Origin: Opisthocomus hoazin
Lineage: Eukaryota > Chordata > Aves > Opisthocomiformes > Opisthocomidae
Reading direction: 5' to 3'
Length of the DNA stretch: 64,000 bases
Assembly (NCBI RefSeq): GCF_030867145.1
Contig: NC_134428.1
Span: 2,728,001 to 2,792,000 of the forward strand
Shown here: positions 1 through 10,000 of the stretch, piece by piece
Position numbering within the stretch: the first letter of the stretch is position 1
Layout: each line of letters starts with the position of its first letter
Translations under genes and position numbers: made by a program
The notes under the pieces: model-generated
Databases searched by the model: none
Seen by the model: the letters and a program-made list of their open reading frames with translations, nothing else
Told to the model about the DNA's origin: nothing

Positions 1-1684
1 TCAATGGAGAGGAGCACACTCCTTCCCCCGAGCCTCCTCTGCCACCCAGGGCCACAGCCCTCTGTGTCACATCTGTCTCCAGCCCCAAAGCAGGAACAAC
101 GCAACAGGGTGAGGGAAACGCCCTTTTTGGGGTGAGGTGTCCCCAAGACAGATATCTTACACTCTCTCCTCCAGGTACTGGGCCTCCCTCTGCACCCCCC
201 TGTGCCCCCCATCCGTGGCAGTGAGTTGAATAGCAGGCTTCCATCTCTGTGGGGCTGGGGCTGGGGATTGGGCTCAGGGACCTTCCCACTCCTGTAGCCC
301 TGAGGGCTTTTGAGACAGCAGAGCAGTTCCCTACGACAGCCCTGGCTGGAACGTCTGTGGCAGGGTGGGTGAGTTTGGGTTGACCACATGCAGGGATGGA
401 GTCCTTGTGGTCATACAACTGGGGTAGTTGCGTTGCCCAGTGCCATAAAGTTTTCCCTGCTGGGCCCCTGCCTGGCAGAGACGATCTGGGGGAATCAGTG
501 ACCAGCAAAAGGTTGCAAGAGGAGAGCCCAGTAGATTGTTGGAGCTCACGAGCAGCAAGAGGTTGCAAGAAGAGAACCCAGCAGCTGGTTGAGCTCATGA
601 GCAGCAAGAAGATGCAAGACGAGAACCCAGCATCTTGTTGGAGCTCATGAGCAGGTCTTTCTTCCTCTGGTCAAGGACTGATGGCTTGGAGGGACTGTAG
701 CTGGGCTGGGCAGTGCAGTCTGGTGGGGAGCAGGTTTGGGCAAGGAAACTGGGGAGAGTCGAGACACTTGTGCTGTGGGCCCTGAATGTGGTGCTGAGGG
801 GATGGAGAACACAGAAACGTGTGCAATGTCATGTGCAGAGGAAGGTACATTTGGAGAGTAAAATGACGTCAAGTGTTTGGGCTGGGGCTGTGCTGAAGAC
901 AGAGTGTGAGAGCTGATGACCTTCCTTGCTAGATCCCAGGCAAGCCACTGCTGGCATTTCTGTCCCATCTTGTGCCCTTGCCACAGGGAGGAACTGATGC
1001 TGAGGGATGTTCATGAGGGGCTCCAGAGGGATCCCCCTGTGCTGTGTATCTCCCTGCTGATGCCCAGAGAGGAGCACGTAGGTGTTTCGTCTGTTGTTGC
1101 AGCAAAGGGGCAAAGCAGGCCAAGAAACTCTGCTCAGGACAGCATGTCACTAAACACCACTGGTGCCCAGACACTGCAGTGGATGATCCTCAGCACGGTT
1201 TTGTCAACTGTCCTGGACACATCAGAGGTCTCGCTGTGACAGACCTCTGGAGGAAGCATGCTGCCATTCAGGCCTCTGCTCCAGGGAATACCTGACCCTG
1301 AGACTGTGGAGGAGGTGGCATCTAGTCTGGGAATTGAGGACGAGGTGAAGGATGTGTGTGAGGAGGGAAGCAGGCTGTGCACCATTGAGAATGTCCAAGA
1401 GAGAAACAGAGTCTTTGCAGAGACCATGCAGTGGAGACATCCTGATCCCTGTGGAGATGGGAAGGAGGGACAGCTGCAGAGCACCCAAACAGAGCACTGA
1501 AAGGAGAATCCTGCCTAGGGGAAGGCTGAGGACTTGTGATGCAGGATGAAGGCCCCTTCTAAGCTGCAGATCTGCAGCTAGAGATCGGTGACAGCGCGCT
1601 AGCAAGAGATGAAAGAGCAAGTGTGGCTGGGGCAGGCTGAAAGAGGCAGAAGGCCTATGCAAAAAATACAAGGGAGAAAAACAT
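1..1684. other. non-coding stretch, no gene recognised
   Basis: I recognise no gene here. All open frames are short, overlap on both strands and show no known domain. An 80-codon frame at 1258-1500 is acidic and lysine/arginine rich but matches nothing I know. The only clear structure is the short tandem repeat at 501-649. Confidence 0.5.
501..649. repeat. tandem repeat, three ~50 bp units
   Basis: Three consecutive units of about 50 bp start near 501, 551 and 600. Each contains AGCAGCAAGA-like sequence, then TGCAAGA, then GAGAACCCAGCA and a closing GAGCTCATG. Units 2 and 3 are the most alike; unit 1 has diverged (AGCAAAAGG, GAGCTCACG). No function is apparent. Confidence 0.8.
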
Positions 1685-1757
1685 TACAGAAAACTGGCGT
1701 TGAACCAGGAACCTTTAGACCTTTAGTCTAATGCTCATCCAGCTGAGCTGCTTAAGC
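1685..1757 (-). pseudogene. tRNA-Phe-like pseudogene
   Basis: The minus strand over exactly 73 nt aligns without gaps to the vertebrate tRNA-Phe(GAA) gene as I remember it, at roughly 75% identity. The A box region (CAGCTCAGCTGG), the anticodon stem (TTAGA/TCTAA) and the B box (GGTTCAA) are recognisable. The anticodon position reads AAA instead of GAA. The acceptor stem no longer pairs well (5' GCTTAAG against a T-rich 3' strand), and several T-stem pairs are lost. It is therefore a decayed tRNA gene or tRNA-derived retrocopy, not a working tRNA. No CCA is encoded. Confidence 0.65.
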
Positions 1758-1965
1758 CTTGCTCTGCTGAAATAGCCCTTCTCCCTGTGCCACCCATGGC
1801 AGCCGACAGGCTGAAACACACGAGCGCTCTGCAGGGGAAAAGCAGAGCTTCTCCCTGGGAAAAGCTGTGCCCAGACCCAGGCAGAGGGGACCTGCCCGCT
1901 CTATGACTCCATGGCCAGGTGGGCTCCAGTTTTGGGTGGATGCCAGCTTACACTGGGCACGTGTC

Positions 1966-2160
1966 ACTCTGAGAGTGACAGAGCCCTGGAACAGGCTGCC
2001 CAGAGGGGTGGTGGAGCCTCCTTCTCTGGACATATTCAAGACCCGCCTGGACAAGGTCCTATACACCCTGCTGTAGGTGACCCTGCTTAGGCAAGGGGGT
2101 TGGACTAGATGACCCACAGAGGTCCCTTCCAACCCCTACCATTCTGTGATTCTGTGCTTC
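1966..2160 (+). mobile_element. CR1 LINE, 3' end fragment
   Basis: The plus strand carries the CR1 ORF2 C-terminal signature (EPWNRLPRGVVE then [10 protein letters not shown]), followed by the short 3' UTR (TTGGACTAGATGACC, CCTTCCAACCC) and the terminal 8-mers ATTCTGTGATTCTGTG. It is strongly 5' truncated, as most CR1 insertions are. Confidence 0.85.
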
Positions 2161-2734
2161 TGTGGTGTTACTGTGGGTGGCCAAGGATATGCCCATTCTC
2201 CCTCTGGTCCTCAGATGATGCTCACAAAAGATGTGGGTGTTCTCAGAGTTTTTCCATCAGAGCTTGCAAACTCTTGCCCACATCTTCGACCCCCTCTGGC
2301 ACCTCAGTCATCACAAAGAGTCTGTATGTGAGCACTTGAGTTCCCATTGAAGAAAGGTAAGGAGCTCAGAATTGGGGCTCACATACTGAAAACTCTTTCA
2401 TGCATGCCCAAACTGAACCAAGAGGATTCTCAGCTTCTCTGGGGCTGCAGGGTCAATGGGGGGAGCTGAATCCCTCTTCAACCCAAGGGCTTATTTGTCA
2501 GGATGAGATGCCTGCACATCTTCAGCTGATTCCTTGCCCTACAGAGCGGAAGCCAACCCCCTCCCTGCCCCTGTCAGTGTGTCCTTTTTGTTATGGGTCA
2601 AGAATATCAGTGTCCAGAGAGGAACAGTGTTGCCTATTGTAGAGGACCATATTCTGCTAGGGAAATCCATGCTGTGGGACTCAGTCTCTCTGCACTGCTG
2701 GTCATTATTTCAGGTGACTTGAAGCCATGCTCAC
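2161..2734. other. upstream flank of OR unit 1
   Basis: No gene is seen. Part of this stretch (about 2440-2600, GGGGGAGCTGAATCCC and following) matches the equivalent region upstream of the fourth OR at about 37985-38100. The duplicated OR unit therefore begins at least here. Confidence 0.5.
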
Positions 2735-3056
2735 CAGGGTGCATTTAAGGAGCTGTCAGCCCCAGAGCCTCAGCGACATCTCCAATGAGCCCAGAAGGGG
2801 AACAGAAAGTGGGCTGGTCCTCTGCTGTTGAACTGGGCTGGGCTGCTGGGATGGAGGGAGCTCATGGCAACCAAGCAGCGCTGCAGAGAGACAGCTCTGT
2901 CCAGGAGCAGCTCCTCTGCGAAGCACAGCAGGGCTGAGGGCACTGCCTGCAGACAGCGAGGGGAGAGGAGCGAGGCAGAGAGAGGTTAACGGCAGTCTGG
3001 GGTGGAAGGACAGAGAAGAGCTTACTTGGAGAAAAATCTGAAGAACCCTTACTAAG
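2735..3056 (+). other. predicted 5' non-coding exon/promoter block of OR unit 1
   Basis: This block is clearly homologous to blocks 18400-18730, 38250-38567 and (inverted) 28946-29300, each lying 2-2.7 kb upstream of an OR coding exon. Shared landmarks are GAGCTGGGCTGGGCT, CCAGGAGCAGCTCCTCT and GCTGAGGGCACTGCCTG. It ends in a splice-donor-like site, AAG|GTAGGT, at 3057. Vertebrate OR genes normally have one or more 5' non-coding exons spliced to a single coding exon, which fits. The transcription start is not visible, so the left edge is the edge of similarity only. Confidence 0.5.
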
Positions 3057-3287
3057 GTAGGTCTTTGGCTGCAGGGCAATGCAGCTGCGGTCATTGGAAC
3101 AATGTCCTAAAGCTGGCACAAATCACAGCCTGTGGGATCTTCTGGAGGTCTTGCAGTTTCTCCAGAGTAGAGGAAAAGGCCGTGGTCTGCAGCACAGCTT
3201 CTCTGTGCCCCATCAGAGGGACGGGGCATGTCAGCTGCCTGCACTAGGGGATGGCTGCAGGGCGTGAAGCCGGGTGTGCACCCAGGG

Positions 3288-3936
3288 TGTTGTTCTAAGG
3301 AATAAAAAAGGGGAATCAAAATGTGAAATGAAAATTGAAATTGATCAGACTATTGCAGCTGTGGGTATTTTTGTAAAGCCCTGCCCTCATTACAGTTAAA
3401 AGTTTCATAATCTTGTAAGCTTATAATTATCTATAGGACATTTAGAGAAAATAAGAAACAGGATTTTGAATAATGTGTTATTGTTTCATAAGAAGGATGT
3501 AGATGTCCTAAGTAGAACCAGAGAGTGGTAAATTGTAAGAATATCTAACGAGCTGTGAAGAACTGGTGAGACTGCCAAAAGAAACGGGTAACCAGGGGAA
3601 AGGTAATTCTGGCATGGGGAGATTACAACCACCAGCTCATGGACCACCTACCCCGATTGTAACCCACATTAAATAGATGAAGAAATGGAGCATGCGTACT
3701 AACTTACATGCTGGAAAAAGAGTCATTAACCAATCATTCCATAGAATAACAATGTATATGTATTAGGGAGTTGAATATGTTAATGCTTTGTGCATAAATG
3801 TCAATTTGTGAACGAGATGTGCTGTCTTGCGACAGACACCCGTATCTGTGCAAATATGCAACACAATACCTCTGCTCTGGGTGTAGATTAGCATATTGCA
3901 CACCGGCTAAACAAACCCCGATTTTGGGGGACAACA
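3288..3936. mobile_element. solo LTR inserted in the OR1 5' intron
   Basis: The element starts TGTTGT and ends ACAACA (perfect 6 bp inverted ends) and is flanked on both sides by the 4 bp direct repeat AGGG. The homologous introns of the other OR units lack this ~650 bp, so it is a later insertion. A 4 bp target duplication suits a gamma/ERV1-type retrovirus. Orientation is unresolved. Its right end (GGGGGACAACA) matches, reversed, the left end of the LTR-like block at 8565. No internal retroviral genes are present. Confidence 0.75.
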
Positions 3937-5330
3937 AGGGCTGCTCAGGGCTGTCCTTCTAAGCAGGGTCCCTGCACCCCAGGGAGATGTGTTGCTGTGA
4001 GAGGGACTCTGCTACCTGCCAGGGTCAGCACTCAGCCTGCCCAGGGAGCTCCCCACGGTGGGGCAGGGAGAAGCTGCAGGTGGGAGAAGCAACTCCAGGC
4101 AGGAGGGCGTTCTTCTGCTGTCAAGAGGGTGCTGCGTGGGTCAGGGCTGCTTACAGCTCCAGATGACTGCCAGAACATTTCCGAGGGCACTTTTCAAGGA
4201 GAAGGTCAAGGCAGGGATTACTACAAAGAGATGAGTTTTTCTGAGTCTGTTTTCAGTTTCCTACTTTTAAAGGATTTGGAAAAGGAGCTGTCACGCTTCA
4301 CCAAGTCTCTGAGACTTGTGGGCTGTAACGTTGAGTGATGAGTAAGTCTTACAGGAACCCACTAAAGTGACTAATTTCCACTGGTCTGTGATACTGTTAT
4401 CGTTACCTTGTTCGTGCTGTCAGGCTCTCTGGGGATTGGAATTGCTGCAGCCAAGTCAGGCACCAGTGTTGTGATTCCTCCCGTGCACGTGTGTCCATGG
4501 GAATGAAGTGTCCAAGCTTTCCTCTAACCTGTAGGGCTGTGGGTGGAGTAGTCTGGGGACTGGGGAAGGAGCTGAGTCTCTCTTATTGAGCTATCTTCAG
4601 CAAGACACTTGGGTATCTCCTTGGGGTGCCCTTCCTAGCTGTGAGCTTCCCTTCATGATGCAAATGTTTCCTGTAGCATCTTGGTCTTATCCGAATGCCC
4701 CATGGAGAACTGCAGAGATGCCACAACTGAGGAAATGCTGTGTGTCCTTGGTGAGAAGCGGGGTGCTGACACCTTGCTGAGGTACCGTATAACGGTGAAA
4801 CTTTTAGTGATCTGTCCACTCTCAGCAGTGTCTGGTTTCTTTTCAGGGTAAGACAAGAATGTGATTGTCCTTTGACACCCACCAGTGCAAGAGCAGGGCA
4901 CTTTGGAATAATCTTATCCATCCTCCCCTCACCTCACCCTTAGCCACAGAGAATCCCTTTGTCTCTTAGGTCTTACAGTCTCTAGCTCAAAGTGCAGCAG
5001 AAAAGCTGGGGATTGCTGACTGCAGAAAACCAAGCATGATGTCTGGGTAGGAAAAGGTTCTCCAAAACTCCTTTCTAACCCTCACATTCTTTACAACTGG
5101 GAGTGCAGATGCTAACAAGTCTCTCTGTGTAAGGCGTGGTTTACTCTGATGAATTCTGAATATCCAACCCAGTCCCCCTGTCCCATTCCCATGTACCCAC
5201 TCCAGCAGCAAAGGGATGACCTCTTGAGAGCCTGCTCGCAGACACCTGGCTACTCACAGCCCAAGGAGCCAGCACAAAATAAAGCTCAAGTCAGGGACCT
5301 GAATGCAGGCTTCCCCCTGAAAAGGAAACC
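3937..5330. other. OR1 5' intron sequence, no gene
   Basis: No protein gene is supported. Similar sequence occurs upstream of the other OR14-like copies, for example CAGGCTCTCTGGGGATTGGA near 4420 against about 19860 and 39307. This is duplicated intron, not an independent locus. Confidence 0.6.
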
Positions 5331-5403
5331 ATGTGGAAGTGTCAGAGCGACAGAGCAATGGCATTGGTTTTGCTAAAAGAAGCATGTCCTCACTTGGCAC
5401 TGT

Positions 5404-5421
5404 CTTTTCCTTTTCCAGCAG
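5404..5421 (+). promoter_or_regulatory. predicted splice acceptor of OR1 coding exon
   Basis: A pyrimidine run (CTTTTCCTTTTCCAG) ends in AG at 5417-5418, with a second CAG ending at 5421. The homologous OR2 sequence has TTTCTGGACAG at the matching place (AG 20647-20648). Splicing here would leave about 23-26 nt before the ATG at 5445. Confidence 0.5.
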
Positions 5422-5444
5422 TGCCCCATGTCCAGAGGCAGCAA

Positions 5445-6377
5445 ATGTCCAACGGCAGCTCCATCAACCAGTTCGTCCTCCTGGCATTCACAGACACACG
5501 GGAGCTGCAGCTCTTGCACTTCTGGCTCTTCCTGGCCATCTACTTGTCTGCCCTCCTCAGCAATGGCCTCATCATCACTGCCATAATCTATGACCATTGC
5601 CTCCACACACCCATGTACTTCTTCCTCCTCAACCTCTCTGTTCTTGACCTGGGCTCCGTCTCTACCACCCTCCCCAAATCCATGGCCGATTCCCTCTGGG
5701 ACTCCAGGACCATCTCCTATGCAGGATGTGCAGCACAAGTCTTTCTGTTAGTCTTTTTGATCTCAACAGAGTTTTCTCTGCTCACCATCACGGCCTATGA
5801 CCGCTATGCTGCCATCTACAAACCCCTGCACTATGGGTTCCTCCTGGGCAGCAGCACTTGTCTCAAAATGGCTGCAGCTGCCTGGGGCAGTGGGTTTCTC
5901 AATGCTGTGCTGCACACTGTCAATACATTTTCCATACCCCTCTGCAAGGGTAATACTGTGGACCAGTTCTTCTGTGAAATCCCTCATATCCTCAAGCTCT
6001 CCTGCTCACATGCCTACCTCAGAGAAGTTGGCTTTGTCATGTTTGGTGCTTTTGTATTTTGGTGGTGTTTTGTTTTCATTGTGCTGTCCTATGTGCAGAT
6101 CTTCAGGGCTGTGCTGAGGATCCCCTCTGAGCAGGGACGGCACAAAGCCTTTTCCACGTGCCTCCCACACCTGGCTGTGGTCTCCCTGTTTATCAGCACT
6201 GGCGTATTTTCCTACCTGAATCCCCCCTCCATCTCCTCCCCATCCTTGGACCTGGTGGTGGCTGTCCTGTACGTGGTGTTTCCTCCAGCAGTGAACCCCC
6301 TCCTCTACAGCATGAGGAACAAGGAGCTCATGAATTCCCTGAAGAAAGTGATGACTGTATTTTTTCAGAAGAATTAA
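5445..6377 (+). CDS. olfactory receptor, OR14-like, intact
   Basis: This encodes a 310-residue class II odorant receptor, a seven-helix GPCR that would signal through Golf in olfactory neurons. I chose the ATG at 5445 because the sequence from it (MSNGSSINQF) aligns with the paralogues; the frame is open 38 codons upstream but that part is intron-like. Visible marks: N-glycosylation site at N3; TM1 with SNGLII near 39-44; HTPMYFF at 54-60; Cys95 and the loop cysteines at 167, 177 and 187; the TM3 motif at 116-130; KAFSTCLPHL at 234-243; and NPLLYSMRN at 284-292. The TM3 motif reads TAYDRYAAIYKPLHY, so Met116 is Thr and the usual Cys125 is Tyr. Length and motifs are otherwise normal. OR14 assignment rests on the N-terminus and overall similarity. 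Ligand unknown. Confidence 0.93.
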   Translation: MSNGSSINQFVLLAFTDTRELQLLHFWLFLAIYLSALLSNGLIITAIIYDHCLHTPMYFFLLNLSVLDLGSVSTTLPKSMADSLWDSRTISYAGCAAQVFLLVFLISTEFSLLTITAYDRYAAIYKPLHYGFLLGSSTCLKMAAAAWGSGFLNAVLHTVNTFSIPLCKGNTVDQFFCEIPHILKLSCSHAYLREVGFVMFGAFVFWWCFVFIVLSYVQIFRAVLRIPSEQGRHKAFSTCLPHLAVVSLFISTGVFSYLNPPSISSPSLDLVVAVLYVVFPPAVNPLLYSMRNKELMNSLKKVMTVFFQKN

Positions 6378-6598
6378 ACCCTCTATATTCTTCTGGAAAT
6401 TACTCATAATGTAACTTCTCATAGCCGCAGCCTGTTTTCCACCATTTGTTTGGGGTTTTTTTGTTTGGTTTGATTTTTTTTTTTTCTAATTGTGATATTT
6501 TCCACAAAGAGATGTCATTAGTTGTACCATTTCTACACCAGTATCTATCATTCTTGTGTGACCCAGAGACTTTCAGGACTCACAGTCTCTCTCTATTT

Positions 6599-6604
6599 AA
6601 ATAA
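6599..6604 (+). terminator. candidate polyadenylation signal of OR1
   Basis: AATAAA lies about 220 bp past the OR1 stop. The surrounding sequence (TTTAAATAAAGTAAAG, then GCACTGACTGGTTTGTC) resembles that around AATAAA at 41467 after the other intact OR, so the signal is conserved between the two copies. Confidence 0.5.
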
Positions 6605-8564
6605 AGTAAAGTACCCTGCACTGACTGGTTTGTCCAAGATCCTTCCTCAGACCTTCTCTGGAACCGCAGGGACAGTGCATATGTGCAGAGGTGGAGAGGA
6701 AGAGCATCCCAGCACAGCAGCACGACCGGGGATAACCAGTGCTTACTCTTTCCAAAGCTGTCCTTTCCATCTCCACATGCTGCTTCTGAGCCCTTCTGTT
6801 AGTTTCAGGCCTGAGTGCTCCTATAGTTTGGTCATAATCCTGCATTTAAAAGTCCTCTGACCACAAGCCGAGACAGGCAATGGGCATTTTTCTGACAGAG
6901 GTGGCCTCCATAACAGCAGTTCTATCATGAAAGGGGATCTGCTGAGTGCAGTGCCTGAAGGCTTAGATCTTTCAAAGTTGCTCTCAAGAACATGTCCAAG
7001 GAACAGACTCTGAAGAGGCTCATTGTGTTGCTTGTTTCTCCATGGGCTCAGTGTGATGAGATCAGGGTCCCTGTATAGTTATTAGGGAGCGAGGACTGGT
7101 TCAGGCATTACTTGTTAGCGTCCAGCAGCCATGCAGGTGGTGAATGGTCTCCAGTCAACCTGTCTGGGACACTAGTACGTGTTAGTGCTGATTGTAGATG
7201 AGTGTTTTCTTGGAGTGAATTGAGAGTTTCTAGAATCTGGTGATGGCAGAGTAACATCTGCACACCTCCATAGATTTCTTCCTGGCCAAGCCGTCCTCCC
7301 TGATGACCTGCTATGGCTCCAAGGGTCTCGACAGTACTTAGAGACTTTAAGAGCCCTGACCAAACTCATAGAAGACCTCCACCCAATCCCGCTGCCCAGG
7401 GGCCCAGGGGCTTTCTTTAAGCTCAGGCCTGGGCCTTCAGTCCCTGTCTGACACATGATGCAGTAGCAGTGATCTGGCTTTAGCCATGCCTTGCTGTGGA
7501 GCCTGTTCATCCGGACTCAGATGCAGAGACCGACATCCTTGCTGTGTCCTGGATCTGTGTTGCCACTACGGACCTGCCTGGCTATCACTTGACTGCATCT
7601 GACCCTGCTTACGCTCATCAGCCTGACCCTGACTTGTGTATTGACTTCCATGTGGGGCCTTAGCCCTGACTGATCCTCACAAACCTGGCTGTGACCTGGA
7701 AACTTGTTTGACCCTGGTTGCCATCCCCAGCCTACTCTGCTCACCTCACTCAGTTGTTGTGGGATGAGGCCCAGGCTGGCAAGGCCGCTGCCCTGCTCCC
7801 TTGTTCGCTGTGTTAAGCCCCTTGGTTCCTGGCTCCCCATCCCTGAGGGTGCAGCCACCCTCTCTGCATCCTGGCACAGGCCTTGTTGACCTGGAAGAAG
7901 AAAGTTCTTCTGGTTCTGCTTCTACAGATGTGAAAGACCTGGAAAGGACATAGTGTGCACCAACCATCCCTTTAGGCATGTAGGATTTTGAATCCATTTA
8001 CTGAGAAGAGGCAGAGCAGAAGCCAGGTCCTAAGGTAGAAGAGAAAGGAGAAAATGTTGCTTCCTTGTTTGTTTTTTTAAGTAAATGAAATGGTGAGTGG
8101 TCCCATCTTTGGGGGCTGTCAAAATGACATGCCCTTCTTTGGATGTGAACAGGACTTTCAGGCGAAATGGGAGCTGTTTCCAGGAGCCATCCTGACCATG
8201 TCTTCCCTCTGTGGAATTGTTGGGATGGGGGTCCTTTCCTTCAGGTTTGCGTGTTCCCATGGCAGATTCGTGCAGCTCGTCACAATACTCCAGCTCCTTG
8301 GCTTTTCTATGATCGTGTCCAGGTCAGCAGTATTGCACATACCCATGCAGCTGTCTCCCATGAGTTGCAGGTCCCTGTGGTTCCTCAGGCTTACCTGTAT
8401 GCTGGGCACATGGATTGACGGCCTTGGGAAGAAGTCAGCTGTGGACTGAGGGCAGAGGGCAAATGGAGGAAATGGTGAAGCATGGAGGCATCTGCAAAGA
8501 CCCTCATCACCCATGTGTGGTGAACAGTGCTTTTTTCTGCAGGCAGAGACTTCACTACCAGCCT
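6605..8564. other. non-coding stretch
   Basis: No gene is recognised. At 7540-7760 the sequence is loosely repetitive in CTGACCCTG-like words but has no clean period. Open frames of 60-140 codons overlap on both strands and show no domain. Confidence 0.5.
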
Positions 8565-9135
8565 TGTTGTCCCCCAAATTAGGGTTCTTTTACCTGGTGT
8601 GAGAAAAGCCAATCAACATACAGAGTCAAGATATTTATTTACTTCACGTCTGCGCAGAGATGGGTGCTAGGTGGCAACTCCACAAAGCTACCACATTTTG
8701 CCTAACACATGGTTAACATTTATAGATTTCGAGCGTCAGTTATCAGAACTTTTGTAATTGTGCTTAATCACCCTCTTTCCCATTGGTGCTTTAATGTCTT
8801 GTGTTTGTTTAAAGTCACAGTATCCATTCTTTTTTGCTGTTCATGTTCCATGAGGAAGGGGCTTTTTTTTGGTAGAGAGGTTTTGCTACTTGAGGGTGAG
8901 TTTTCTAACATGCTAATTAGGATTGTTCAATCATACTTGAAGTAGTCTTCTCTTTATCGGCAGTTTTGTTGCACTTAGTACCTTGTTTTAATTACAGCTG
9001 TGACTCTTTAAGGCTGTCATGCTAGTCCTTATCAGTTTCTTGTATGCTTTTGCTATCCTCCTCTTAGTTTTTTGTCATCGATCCCTTAGCCTGGAAATTT
9101 GCAGGAACCTGGACTGAGGTTCCATAACTGCTGGG
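8565..9135. mobile_element. probable LTR fragment
   Basis: The block opens TGTTGTCCCCCAAATTAGGG, matching the reverse complement of the right end of the solo LTR at 3288-3936. AATAAATA is present on the minus strand near 8630. AT-rich U3-like sequence follows. I could not find a matching right end or target duplication, so the end is approximate and it may be truncated. Confidence 0.4.
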
Positions 9136-9203
9136 GAAGGAGGAAGGGCTTGTGATACACACGGAAATGCAGGGAGACACTGGGGTGTGCGTAGAATTCA
9201 TTC

Positions 9204-10000
9204 TGTTAAAGGCAGGAAGAAGACTTGAATTAGTGTGGAATAGGCTGAGTCTGGAATTTGAGGCAGCAGAAGGAGGACGAGCATTTCAGTGCCGGGATGC
9301 GGGGAGCAATAGCAGATCCAAGCAAGTCTGTGGCTGTGACATCTTGCGTGCTAGAGAAGCATTAACAGGGTGTTGGAAAAAAGCAGTTGCTGGGAAACTG
9401 AGAGACATTGGCAAGCCCTCAGGTAAACACAGCTTTTTGTTTGAAGCAACAGTGAATGAGGACAGAGGGACATCAGGAAAGCTTGGGAGATCCGAGGGTC
9501 GGAGTGAGGTGGGGAAATGGGGCAGTAGCTAAAGTCTGCAAGGAAACAAGCACAGGCATAGGACAGTGTAGGACAGCCTGTGGTGGGGATGATCAAGGGT
9601 CTTGGGCCAGCCAGGACCACACCCTGACAACAAAAATGAGGTCTTCATCCTCTTGGCTATGGCTACTCTCCCTTCCACTGAAGACCATGAGAAGACATCA
9701 GTGCCTTACAACCCCAGGGCATTGTTGACTCCTCACTCACCCCCACAGAGCCTGGGAGGTTTCCCACTGCTCTCTTGCACTGAACAGTCCACACCCCACA
9801 TCACACTGCTCCAAAGAAGAGCCACGAACTTGTTGTGAGGCAACAGACCCCCATTCCCAGGGCATGGGGGTCAGGGCTTGGCTGTCCTGCTTTGCAAAAG
9901 ACATCAAGGCCTTCCACAGCCACACTCCACATCTGATTTTCCACCTGTAACCCGTGCCTCTGACTTCCTGCTTCACCCTGGAGGATGCATCAGAGACGGT
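9204..10000 (+). repeat. dispersed repeat family member, unclassified
   Basis: Related copies lie at 32533-33330 (+), 23400-23830 (-), 46080-46600 (+) and 59900-60300 (-). Common landmarks are GACAGTGTAGGACAGCCTG and CTGGGAGGTTTC. In the copies at 46 and 60 kb it directly follows a CR1-clade RT C-terminus. It may therefore be the 3' part of a LINE I cannot name. Confidence 0.6.

Noticed and set aside
5373..5738. Open frames antisense to the OR genes (also at 6006-6422, 20624-21142, 26040-26543, 40110-40451)
   Set aside because: They are shadows of the conserved OR coding strand, recur in every copy because the sense sequence is conserved, and are rich in E/G/V without any domain.
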